From assembly GCA_024684175.1 (NCBI GenBank), contig JAIKXJ010000020.1, positions 1-26,580 on the forward strand: a DNA stretch of 26,580 nt. Direction: 5' to 3'. The DNA comes from Erysipelotrichaceae bacterium. GTDB lineage: Bacteria > Bacillota_I > Bacilli_A > Erysipelotrichales > Erysipelotrichaceae. The notes beneath the pieces are model-generated. The model saw only the letters and a program-made list of their open reading frames with translations, was not told the origin of the DNA and did not search any database. Both the position numbers and the translations under genes were made by a program. Of the stretch, positions 19,214-26,047 are shown piece after piece. Each line of letters starts with the position of its first letter. The first letter of the stretch is position 1.

Positions 19214-20146
19214 TCACTCCCGTTCTTCCACCAGGTGTTTCAAGGGCTCGTCGTTGATATATCTCTTCAGATTTTCTTCGCACAGATCCAGGAACGCTTC
19301 AAAAGCGGAATCCAGGTGATAACTTCCGGCGGCGTGCGGGGTGATGATGAGTCCTTCCTGTTCCCAGAGAGGATCGTCTTTGTCCAAAGGTTCTTTTTCA
19401 AAGACATCCAGTGCCATGCCGGCGATCACTTTCTCATCCAGCACCCTGCGGATCGTTTCGTTCGAGCACAAGTTGCCTCTTCCGACGTTGATGAAGAGAG
19501 CATCTTTTCTCATCCTGGAAAAACGTTCGTAGGTAAACAGCCCTTCGTTGGCCTTGTTTCCCGGCAGGATCGAGATGACCGCATCGACATCGCCGATCGC
19601 CGTATCGAGATCCTTATCGGTATACAGTTCGTCGACATAGCCGGGCTTGTCGATCATCGTCCGCTTGACGCCGATCACATAGACGCCCAGGGCTTTGAGC
19701 TGTTTGGCCAGATGGCTTCCGATGTTGCCCAGACCGACGACCGTGACTTTGAGTTTGGAGATCTCTTTGACTTTTCCTTCATCGACCCATCGATGGTCCT
19801 TCTGATCGTCGTGATAGACAAAAAGTTTCTTTACCATCGCCAGCAGCATTGCCAGACAGTGTTCCGCCACTTCTTTCGTGTGGACATCGACGGCGTTGCT
19901 CAGCAGGACCCCTTCTTTCAGGACGCCTTTTTTGATGTACTTGTCAATGCCGACGGCCGAGGATTGCAGCCACTCGAGTTTTTCGAATTTTCCGAGCTTT
20001 GCGATCGGCACGTTGCCGATGATGATCTGCGCGCCATAGGGATCTTTGCCTTCTTCCCGGAAGATGAATTCGTAGTCCTTTGAGACCGCTCTGAGGCGCT
20101 CTTTCTGTTCATCGTTTGTGGGAACGTTTACGAATACCTGTTTCAT
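19214..20146 (-). CDS. D-isomer-specific 2-hydroxyacid dehydrogenase
   Basis: A 310-residue NAD(P)-dependent dehydrogenase of the D-2-hydroxyacid family. The Rossmann motif is GLGNIGSHL (138-146). The expected catalytic set is visible: Arg223 (NVGRGN), Glu252 (FEKEPL) and His271 (ITPHAAG). It would interconvert a 2-keto acid and a D-2-hydroxy acid in the cytoplasm; the specific substrate is not readable. I set the start at ATG 20146, where a GGAGAAG run precedes it inside the upstream zinc-ribbon gene. The two coding regions overlap by 38 bp, which implies translational coupling. Its function next to sugar PTS genes could be redox balancing, which is inference. Confidence 0.88.
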   Translation of the reverse strand: MKQVFVNVPTNDEQKERLRAVSKDYEFIFREEGKDPYGAQIIIGNVPIAKLGKFEKLEWLQSSAVGIDKYIKKGVLKEGVLLSNAVDVHTKEVAEHCLAMLLAMVKKLFVYHDDQKDHRWVDEGKVKEISKLKVTVVGLGNIGSHLAKQLKALGVYVIGVKRTMIDKPGYVDELYTDKDLDTAIGDVDAVISILPGNKANEGLFTYERFSRMRKDALFINVGRGNLCSNETIRRVLDEKVIAGMALDVFEKEPLDKDDPLWEQEGLIITPHAAGSYHLDSAFEAFLDLCEENLKRYINDEPLKHLVEERE

Positions 20147-20363
20147 GGTCTTTCTTCTCCTTGAGATCGATGATGATCTTTGCACAATCTTCACAGTAAT
20201 AAGATTTTACGAAGGGTGATTTTGTGATGGAAAAACTCGAGAGCGTCCTGGATGAAAGGTCTCCCGAGGGAAAGAAACGCGCTTTGTTTTTGTTGAGATA
20301 GATCGGATAGCTGCTTTGAATGAATGTCTGTGTCATCTCTTTTCCGCAATACGGACAGATCAT
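20109..20363 (-). CDS. Small zinc-ribbon protein
   Basis: An 84-residue protein with a CPYC pair (residues 3-6) and a CEDC pair (near 57-60), a four-cysteine zinc ribbon split by about 50 residues. The segment between them (YLNKNKARFFPSG) resembles the PF20097/DUF6487 style. The C-terminus is very basic (RKRSHKR). The function is unknown; nucleic-acid or protein binding is possible. It starts 4 bp inside the stop of the upstream HAD gene (ATGA, Shine-Dalgarno GGAGG) and overlaps the dehydrogenase gene by 38 bp, so all three form one operon. Confidence 0.75.
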   Translation of the reverse strand: MICPYCGKEMTQTFIQSSYPIYLNKNKARFFPSGDLSSRTLSSFSITKSPFVKSYYCEDCAKIIIDLKEKKDHETGIRKRSHKR

Positions 20364-21016
20364 AGTTCCTCCTTAATGATGTTTAACAGTTCTTTCGGAT
20401 CTTTGATAATGAGGTCGGCGCCGTTTTCTTTCAAAGTCTTCTCATCGCGGAAGCCCCACAAGACGCCGACCGGTCTGACATCTGCGTTGTATGCTGTCTT
20501 CATGTCGGTCTCGCTGTCGCCGACATACAGTACTTCCTCTTTAGACAGTTTCATCCGGTCCAGGATACGGAACACACCTCCCGCGTCCGGCTTCATCGGC
20601 ACGCCTTCCAGAGCACCGCAGACTTCAATAAAAGCGATCCCGGGATAGTTCCTGGCGATCAGATCCTTGACGAAGATATCGCTCTTGTTGGAATGGACCG
20701 CCATCCGGATACCTTCTTCCTGCAGCTTCGTAAGCACTTCACTCATGCCTTCATAGGGTCTTGTGTTTTTATAGTAGTTCTGCGAATAGATCTGTCTGTA
20801 GCGCAAGGCGATCGTTTCCCTGGTCTTTTCGTCCGTATCCTGCGGAAGCATCTTTTCCGTCAGGACTCTGAAGCCTTTGCCGACGCCCATGCGGATCTCG
20901 TCAACGCTTTTTTCTTTATAACCGAATTCCTTCAGAGTCCGGTTGAAACTCTCCGCGATGTCTTGCAAAGTGTCCAGCGTCGTTCCGTCCAAATCGAAGA
21001 TGATGCCTTTGATCAT
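20360..21016 (-). CDS. HAD phosphatase, phosphoglycolate-phosphatase-like
   Basis: A 218-residue HAD hydrolase with motif I DLDGT (Asp8, Asp10), a four-helix C1 cap (GKGFRVLTEKMLP), motif II AVHSNK, motif III Lys in PMKPDAGG and motif IV YVGDSETDM. This matches the phosphoglycolate phosphatase/PpaX subgroup, though the substrate is uncertain. I set the start at ATG 21016 with AAGG 5 nt upstream; an ATG nine codons earlier (21043) lacks a well-spaced Shine-Dalgarno. It is the first gene of the operon with the zinc-ribbon and dehydrogenase genes and is divergent from the alpha-galactosidase. Confidence 0.85.
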   Translation of the reverse strand: MIKGIIFDLDGTTLDTLQDIAESFNRTLKEFGYKEKSVDEIRMGVGKGFRVLTEKMLPQDTDEKTRETIALRYRQIYSQNYYKNTRPYEGMSEVLTKLQEEGIRMAVHSNKSDIFVKDLIARNYPGIAFIEVCGALEGVPMKPDAGGVFRILDRMKLSKEEVLYVGDSETDMKTAYNADVRPVGVLWGFRDEKTLKENGADLIIKDPKELLNIIKEEL

Positions 21017-21041
21017 GTGTGCCTTCTTTCTTCTTACTTCC

Positions 21042-21108
21042 ATTGTACTGTACAGTCCTTCTTTCTTTCTTCTTTTGCATCTTTTTGTATGTTTCCTTTT
21101 GTTAAAAT
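21042..21108. promoter_or_regulatory. Divergent promoter region (HAD gene / alpha-galactosidase)
   Basis: On the plus strand TAAAAT (21103-21108) could be the -10 for the alpha-galactosidase gene. On the minus strand TACAAT (21042-21047) could serve the HAD gene and touches a perfect 10-bp palindrome, ACTGTACAGT (21047-21056), a possible operator. The rest is pyrimidine-rich. Confidence 0.35.
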
Positions 21109-21131
21109 ATTGATGAAAGCAGGAAAGAAAA

Positions 21132-23405
21132 ATGATACAAGTCGAAAACGGTGTGTTTCTTTTGAGCACGAAAGACACTTCTTATATGTTCCGGATCGGA
21201 AAATACGGACATCTTGAACATCTTCACTACGGAAGATGCTGCAGCATTGCCGATGCGGAAGCCTTCGCTTATAAAAAATATGTTTCCCACGGCGATTCGA
21301 TCGTCTATGACAAAGATGACGATGTCTATTCTATGGATTCCCTTCCGCAGGAATACGGCACGTACGGCAGCGGCGATTTCAACGAGGCAAGCATCGAGAT
21401 CGAAAATGACGGTTCCTATACCCTCGATCTTCATTATGCCGGCCACGAGATCACGAACCGTGATCTTAAGATGCATGGCCTTCCTTCTTCCTACGGAAGT
21501 GACGAGACGCTGATCGTTCATCTCAAAGACGAAACAGCCGGGATCGGCATCGACCTTTACTACACCTTGTATCTTAATGAGGACGTCATCGCCCGCCGGG
21601 CGGTCATCTTCAATCGGAACGGTCACAGTGTGACGCTGCACAAAGCCTTGTCCTATTGTATCGACTTGCGGGAAAACGATCTGGTCTCGATGGGCCTCTT
21701 CGGAGCCTGGGATCAGGAGACCCATCTTCACGAACAAAAGGTCGGCCGCGGCACCTACGTCATTTCTTCGAGCGTCGGCTTCTCTTCTTCCAAAAACGAT
21801 CCCGGCATCATTTTACGAAAAGAAAGCTGCGATGAAGGTCACGGCTCTGCCTGGGGTTTCAATCTCGTCTACAGCGGCAACCATTACACTTCGCTGTCGC
21901 ACAACGAATACGGCTTCACCAGGATGCAGGGCGGCATCTCGCCGGAACGCTTTTCCTGGACTTTGAACGCCGGTGCTTTCTTTGAAACGCCGGAAGCCGT
22001 CATGACCTTTTCCTGCGAAGGACTCAACAGGCTGTCACAGAACTTACACTCTTTCATCAACGGACACATCGTCACTTCCGCCTGGAAAAACAAGGAGCGT
22101 CCGATCCTGATCAACTCCTGGGAAGGATTCGGTTTTGATTTCCATAAAGATGAGCTGATCGAAAAACTCGTGAAGCCGGCAAAAGAGCTCGGCATCGAAC
22201 TCTTCGTCCTCGATGACGGCTGGTTTGGGCGTCGGGACTGCGACCGCAGAGGCCTTGGGGACTATGACTGCAACCTCAACAAGATCCCCGGCGGCATCGC
22301 CTCCTTAAGCAAAGAAGTCCATGATGCCGGCATGTTGTTCGGCATCTGGGTGGAACCGGAAGCCATCAATCCGGATTCCGCGCTCTACGAAGCGCATCCG
22401 GACTATGCCCTGAAAGAAGAAGGCCGAGACTTCCGTTTCGGACGTCATGAGCTCTTGATGGATCTGACGAAGAAAGAAGTGGCCGACTACATTGTCGAAA
22501 ACGTCTCGAAACTGATCGATGAAAACAAAGTCGACTACATCAAGTGGGACATGAACCGCATGATGAATGCCGTCTCCGGTGCCTACAACCACCGCTATAT
22601 CCTGGCGCTTTATGACATCCTGGATAGGATCTTCACGCCGCGGCCGCAGGTCTTGTTCGAATCCTGTTCCTCCGGCGGCAACCGCTTCGATCTGGGGATG
22701 CTGTGTTATTCCCCGCAGGTCTGGTCTTCGGATGATACTGATCCGATCGAACGCCTCGACATACAGAAAGGTTTGTCCTATTTCTATCCGCTGTCGTCGA
22801 TGGGTGCCCATGTCTCCGCCTGCCCGCATTCGCAGACTCTGCGCAGGACGCCACTGGCGACCCGTTTTTCCGTTTCCGCCTTCGGCTGTCTGGGTTATGA
22901 GCTCGATCTCAGCAAGCTTACCACTCTGGAAAAGCAGGAGATCAAAGAACAGATCGCCTGGTATAAAAAACACCGAAAGACCTTCCAGTATGGTACTTTC
23001 TATCGCATCGACAAAGAGAAAGATTTTGATGTTTTTGAAGTTAAAGATAAGGGGACACTCGTCTGTAAGTTCCGCCGTCAGCTTTCGGCGGTACCGGTCT
23101 ATGACCGGCTGTTCGTTGAAGAACTTCTGCCTGACAAGATGTATTCGATCACGTCCCACTCCTTCATCCTGGATCAGAAAGATCTCGGACGTCACGTTTC
23201 GCCATATGAGGGATCGCAGGACGAGTTCTTAAAGAAAGAAGGCGGTTTCCGCTCTTATGTCCAGAACTACGAAGCAAGCGGCGCAGCCCTTCAGGACGGG
23301 ATCGCTCTTGATCCGTTATATTTGGGCACCGGATATGAAAAACACATCCGTATCCCTTTGGACAACGGATGTGACATGTATCTCATCGATGAGATCAAAG
23401 ACTGA
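21132..23405 (+). CDS. Alpha-galactosidase, GH36
   Basis: A 757-residue family 36 alpha-galactosidase, close to the usual ~730-750. An N-terminal beta-sandwich domain (about 1-310) precedes the (beta/alpha)8 barrel. The nucleophile is Asp473 in YIKWDMNR, and the acid/base is Asp534 in WSSDDTD. LDDGWFGRRD and GIWVEPEAINPDS are family signatures, and the SCSSGG motif (511-516) is the galactoside-recognising Cys/Gly set. No signal peptide is present, so it acts in the cytoplasm on imported raffinose- or melibiose-type sugars; no importer for these is seen in the window. It is one of the few plus-strand genes, with Shine-Dalgarno AGCAGGAAAG, and is monocistronic with a terminator right after the stop. 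Confidence 0.95.
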   Translation: MIQVENGVFLLSTKDTSYMFRIGKYGHLEHLHYGRCCSIADAEAFAYKKYVSHGDSIVYDKDDDVYSMDSLPQEYGTYGSGDFNEASIEIENDGSYTLDLHYAGHEITNRDLKMHGLPSSYGSDETLIVHLKDETAGIGIDLYYTLYLNEDVIARRAVIFNRNGHSVTLHKALSYCIDLRENDLVSMGLFGAWDQETHLHEQKVGRGTYVISSSVGFSSSKNDPGIILRKESCDEGHGSAWGFNLVYSGNHYTSLSHNEYGFTRMQGGISPERFSWTLNAGAFFETPEAVMTFSCEGLNRLSQNLHSFINGHIVTSAWKNKERPILINSWEGFGFDFHKDELIEKLVKPAKELGIELFVLDDGWFGRRDCDRRGLGDYDCNLNKIPGGIASLSKEVHDAGMLFGIWVEPEAINPDSALYEAHPDYALKEEGRDFRFGRHELLMDLTKKEVADYIVENVSKLIDENKVDYIKWDMNRMMNAVSGAYNHRYILALYDILDRIFTPRPQVLFESCSSGGNRFDLGMLCYSPQVWSSDDTDPIERLDIQKGLSYFYPLSSMGAHVSACPHSQTLRRTPLATRFSVSAFGCLGYELDLSKLTTLEKQEIKEQIAWYKKHRKTFQYGTFYRIDKEKDFDVFEVKDKGTLVCKFRRQLSAVPVYDRLFVEELLPDKMYSITSHSFILDQKDLGRHVSPYEGSQDEFLKKEGGFRSYVQNYEASGAALQDGIALDPLYLGTGYEKHIRIPLDNGCDMYLIDEIKD

Positions 23406-23406
23406 A

Positions 23407-23430
23407 AGATCAGCTCAAACGAGCTGATCT
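23407..23430. terminator. Terminator of the alpha-galactosidase gene
   Basis: A perfect 10-bp stem AGATCAGCTC/GAGCTGATCT with an AAAC loop is followed by CTTTAAAATAATTTTT. It is the 3' end signal for the plus-strand gene and lies 30 bp from the stop of the convergent small peptide gene. Confidence 0.8.
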
Positions 23431-23459
23431 CTTTAAAATAATTTTTCAGTAAATACGGT

Positions 23460-23714
23460 CTAGTTTTTTGCCCAGGCTTCTTCGTATTTTTTCAGCAGTT
23501 CTTTCAGATCTTCTTTTGATCCGTCTGTCGAAAATAAGAGCGGATCGCTGTTATAACGTGCTGTCACATCTTCTTTCAGCCGTTCAAGGCTGTAGCCGGC
23601 ACGCTTGTAAATGCTGGTGGCATAATCAACGGCGTTCAATGCGCCTTGATCCAGTGTTCCGCCGGCGATCTTCTGCAGCGTTTCTTCCTTTAAGAGTTCG
23701 ATATTCTTGATCAT
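23460..23714 (-). CDS. Small protein with double-glycine leader (bacteriocin/peptide-precursor-like)
   Basis: An 84-residue protein whose first 19 residues fit the double-glycine leader pattern: Leu8, Leu13, Ile16 and Gly18-Gly19 occupy the -12, -7, -4, -2 and -1 positions (ELLKEETLQKIAGG). Such leaders are cut by C39-peptidase ABC transporters during export of class II bacteriocins and signalling peptides. The remaining 65 residues are hydrophilic and charged with no cysteine (KEDLKELLKKYEEAWAKN tail), unlike a typical pore-forming bacteriocin. No C39 transporter is in the window. A strong Shine-Dalgarno (AAAGGAGATC) is present. The gene lies 73 bp downstream of a membrane metalloprotease-like gene on the same strand and may be co-transcribed with it. 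Confidence 0.65.
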   Translation of the reverse strand: MIKNIELLKEETLQKIAGGTLDQGALNAVDYATSIYKRAGYSLERLKEDVTARYNSDPLLFSTDGSKEDLKELLKKYEEAWAKN

Positions 23715-23787
23715 CTTCCGATCTCCTTTCTCTTATCGTTACAATGATACGGATCATTCAAGAACTGATGACAACCTTTGAACTTTA

Positions 23788-24360
23788 TTATTTTTCTTCA
23801 GGCAGATACCAGTAGGTATGCATGCCGTTGTTATAGATCCTGCCGCCTGCAGGGACTTGTGTCATCGCGTTATAGACATTGTAGTAGTCTCCGGCACCGC
23901 CGGCGATCGAAATGGCACCGAGAGTTCCCAGTAAGGTCCGGGAAGGATCGAGCAAAAACAAGAGGAACGGTATAAAACCGAAGACGATGTTGGGCAGCAG
24001 GCTCATGAAGATGAATCCTTTTTTACTGAAGGTCCCCGGACCTGTCACGAACAACATCCCTTTCCTTATGTTTTCGAATATGTAGACTTCTTTTTCAAAA
24101 CAGATGGCATGCAGGAATTCATGCGGTATCAGTACGACGATCGAAAGTATCAGTCCGATGCTGTCAAAGCCTTTTTTGCTCAATAAGAAATAGATTCCTG
24201 TGAACACCACAGCAATCACAACGGCCAGACCGTTGATGATCAAAGCGAATTTGTTCATGTTTTTTGCTTCTTTGATCGGCACATAGCCTTCCATATGTTC
24301 CTGTCCGGGCAGACTGTTCTCGTCACCGTTATATCTTCCTGCAAAATGAAATTTCGTCAT
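23788..24360 (-). CDS. DUF3267-type putative membrane zinc metalloprotease
   Basis: A 190-residue integral membrane protein. The HExxH zinc motif is HEFLHA (His80, Glu81, His84) in a hydrophobic segment. About four membrane segments surround it (FALIINGLAVVIAVVFTGIY, the HEFLH helix, and IFMSLLPNIVFGFIPFLLFL). A later GAGDYYN could supply the third metal ligand. This layout fits the DUF3267 family, related to M50 site-2-type proteases, though proteolytic activity of the family is not firmly established. I chose ATG 24360 with AAAGAGAAG upstream; an in-frame TTG is five codons earlier. It precedes the double-glycine peptide gene on the same strand. Confidence 0.75.
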   Translation of the reverse strand: MTKFHFAGRYNGDENSLPGQEHMEGYVPIKEAKNMNKFALIINGLAVVIAVVFTGIYFLLSKKGFDSIGLILSIVVLIPHEFLHAICFEKEVYIFENIRKGMLFVTGPGTFSKKGFIFMSLLPNIVFGFIPFLLFLLDPSRTLLGTLGAISIAGGAGDYYNVYNAMTQVPAGGRIYNNGMHTYWYLPEEK

Positions 24361-24386
24361 GATCTTCTCTTTCAATATTTATGTTT

Positions 24387-24392
24387 ATTATA
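24387..24392 (-). promoter_or_regulatory. -10 element (TATAAT) upstream of the DUF3267 gene
   Basis: A perfect TATAAT on the minus strand lies 26 nt before the ATG, with a modest Shine-Dalgarno between. Confidence 0.45.
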
Positions 24393-24434
24393 GTACCTGT
24401 CAGGATCAAATAAATATGTTTGATTCATATCTTC

Positions 24435-25172
24435 TCAGACCAGGATCTTGTTTCGGAACTCTTCGATCAGTTTCGGATCGAGCTTCAGTTTATTTTCAAA
24501 AAAATCTTCTTTTATATAAGATAACGCGGCATCCAGATAGCTTTCATCGGCAATAAAGGCTTTATAGATCGATGCGGCGATCTCTTCGCTGCCGGTCTTT
24601 CCAAAGACTTCTTCATAGATCTTTTCCGCTTTCGCCTGATTAACTTTGTTGGTGAACAAATAATCTTTGCGTATCACATCTTCATCGACGCCCAGGATCA
24701 TCTCGATCAGCATGCTGGTCAGTCCACAGCGGTCTTTTCCTTCCGAACAATGCCATAAAACAGCACCTTCCTCTTCTTTCCGTTCCAGGATCTTTGTCAG
24801 AACATCATAAAAACCCTGCAGATAATCTTCTCTGTTGACCAGCTCGATATAGGTCTGTGTCAGGTCCGGAAAGCGGCGGACTTCTTTTTTCTCATGTGTG
24901 ATGCCGTCTTCAAAATTCTTCACGATCGGTATGTGAAAATAATTCAGATCGTAAAAGCAGTCCGGTTTTTCCTTCACTTCTTTGTATGTCCTGAGATCGA
25001 TCACCGTATCGAGATGATGTTCCCGCTTCAGATAGTTCATATCTTCTTGAGAAAGGTCCGCCAGGTGAGCGGAACGGATCAGCTTGTTCCGGCGTATCCT
25101 TTTTCCGTTTTTTGTGATCGTCTCACCGAGATCACGGATATTTCTGACTGTTTTCAGTTCGATCTCGATCAT
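24435..25172 (-). CDS. Tyrosine/dual-specificity protein phosphatase-like (Y_phosphatase3 family)
   Basis: A 245-residue phosphatase with the CX5R P-loop HCSEGKDRCG (Cys142, Arg148). Upstream elements are typical of the family: RNIRDLGETIT at the start, KLIRSAHLADLS, then VIDLRTYKEVKEKPD carrying the general-acid region. Related bacterial enzymes dephosphorylate phosphotyrosine or phosphoinositides, and the substrate is not known here. I set the start at ATG 25172, which overlaps the Nudix stop by 4 bp and has GGAGG upstream. An earlier ATG (25190) contains that GGAGG and is less likely. It is coupled to the Nudix gene. Confidence 0.85.
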   Translation of the reverse strand: MIEIELKTVRNIRDLGETITKNGKRIRRNKLIRSAHLADLSQEDMNYLKREHHLDTVIDLRTYKEVKEKPDCFYDLNYFHIPIVKNFEDGITHEKKEVRRFPDLTQTYIELVNREDYLQGFYDVLTKILERKEEEGAVLWHCSEGKDRCGLTSMLIEMILGVDEDVIRKDYLFTNKVNQAKAEKIYEEVFGKTGSEEIAASIYKAFIADESYLDAALSYIKEDFFENKLKLDPKLIEEFRNKILV

Positions 25173-25621
25173 ACGATCTTCGACCTCCATTTTCCGTCTT
25201 TTTCGTAATAGATCAATTCACTGAGTTCATCACTCATCATTATTTTATAGATCCGTTTGAGATCCAGCGACAGTTTATATTTATCCAGATCGTCTTTTTT
25301 GATCCAGAAGACCTCTCCTTCCTTGGAAGAATGAAGTCTGCCGGAGAACCGGTCGGTCTTGTAGTATAACATCAGGTACCGGTCTTCTTCCTTTGTTTTA
25401 AATTCTTCGATCCCGCATAAGATCGGCTTCCTGATCGTCAAACCGGTCTCTTCTTTCACTTCACGGATGACGGAAGCCTGAAAATCCTCATTTTCTTCCA
25501 CATGACCGCCGGGAAAGGTCAGACCGGGCCAATCTTTCTTTTTTCGGTCCACGACCAGGATCTCATCATCTTTATATATTAGGCAGATATTCGTCAGTAT
25601 GCATCGGTGTATCCGTTTCAT
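25169..25621 (-). CDS. Nudix hydrolase
   Basis: A 150-residue Nudix protein with the full box (GGHVEENEDF then REVKEETGL, about residues 38-60), giving all GX5EX7REUXEEXGU positions. The sequence is MutT/8-oxo-dGTP-diphosphatase-like (ILTNICLIYKDDEILVVDRK), so nucleotide-pool cleaning is possible but the substrate is open. It is the gene nearest oriC on the left and is divergent from dnaA. A TAAAAT sits 6 nt before the ATG with no Shine-Dalgarno. Confidence 0.88.
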   Translation of the reverse strand: MKRIHRCILTNICLIYKDDEILVVDRKKKDWPGLTFPGGHVEENEDFQASVIREVKEETGLTIRKPILCGIEEFKTKEEDRYLMLYYKTDRFSGRLHSSKEGEVFWIKKDDLDKYKLSLDLKRIYKIMMSDELSELIYYEKDGKWRSKIV

Positions 25622-25627
25622 AGTTTT

Positions 25628-25633
25628 ATTTTA
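25628..25633 (-). promoter_or_regulatory. -10 element (TAAAAT) of the Nudix gene, leaderless arrangement
   Basis: On the minus strand TAAAAT is followed by AAAACT and ATG, so transcription would start at or beside the start codon. No ribosome binding site is present. The promoter abuts the origin. Confidence 0.45.
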
Positions 25634-25884
25634 CATGAATTGTGGAAGAACTTTATTTTTGTTGCCGTCGTTATCTTTTCTTTTGATCTGTATCATTTTA
25701 AGTTTTCCACATCCACATTTCACAGTTTTCAACAAACTGTTGAAAAGCTGAAAACTTTAAAATATCCTTTAAATAAAGGATTTTTTTATATTTTTTATCA
25801 AGATCCGGATGAGGAAAGATCAGATCTCTTAACATTTTTCAACAGTGGAGAAAGAAGTGGAAAAACATCTAACATTTTTTCAAC

Positions 25885-25919
25885 AAAAATCATTTTGTGG
25901 AAAAATGTGGAAAACTGTA
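25885..25919. repeat. oriC direct repeat, copy A
   Basis: A 35-bp unit containing AAAAATCATTTTGTGG and ending TGTGGAAAACTGTA, with two DnaA-type boxes spaced by 10 bp. It is repeated imperfectly 65 bp downstream. Confidence 0.7.
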
Positions 25920-25949
25920 TATCAGTGTGGAAATATCGGCTTTTTTGAT

Positions 25950-25980
25950 AAAAATCATTTGTGGAATGTGGAAAACTGTA
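25950..25980. repeat. oriC direct repeat, copy B
   Basis: A 31-bp imperfect copy of the upstream unit (AAAAATCATTTGTGG, then TGTGGAAAACTGTA). It differs by a 4-bp shortening between the two boxes, so here they are 7 bp apart and the first ends in ATG rather than AAA. Confidence 0.7.
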
Positions 25981-26015
25981 CTTCCGGTACACTTAAAATT
26001 GTGGAAAACTTATGT

Positions 26016-26021
26016 TATGAT
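26016..26021 (+). promoter_or_regulatory. Candidate -10 (TATGAT) of dnaA
   Basis: TATGAT lies 26 nt before the dnaA ATG, with GAGG 8 nt before the start. A DnaA box (26000-26008) sits just upstream, where bound DnaA could repress. Confidence 0.4.
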
Positions 26022-26047
26022 TTGTTTACCTCTATGAGGTTTTCAGT

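Larger units (their letters stand above)
25636..26030. other. Chromosomal origin of replication (oriC)
   Basis: This gene-free, AT-rich stretch directly upstream of dnaA holds many DnaA-box-like 9-mers. TGTGGAAAA occurs at 25896, 25906, 25967 and 26000. Variants lie at 25641, 25844, 25856, 25926 and 25960, and TTTTCCACA (opposite orientation) at 25703. The canonical TTATCCACA is absent. TTTTCAACA and TGTTGAAAA face each other across 3 nt (25726-25746). A candidate unwinding element is the AT-only run at 25750-25800, which includes ATCCTTT/AAAGGAT before T7. The last box lies close to the dnaA -10, which would allow autoregulation. Confidence 0.85.

Noticed and set aside
22305..23195. Minus-strand open frame (296 codons) inside the alpha-galactosidase gene
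   Set aside because: Antisense to the catalytic barrel of a clear GH36 enzyme, with no ribosome binding site or recognisable protein family.
25760..25790. ATCCTTT/AAAGGAT followed by T7 as a rho-independent terminator
   Set aside because: The stem is AT-dominated and lies inside the origin with no gene reading into it on that strand. An unwinding element is more likely.
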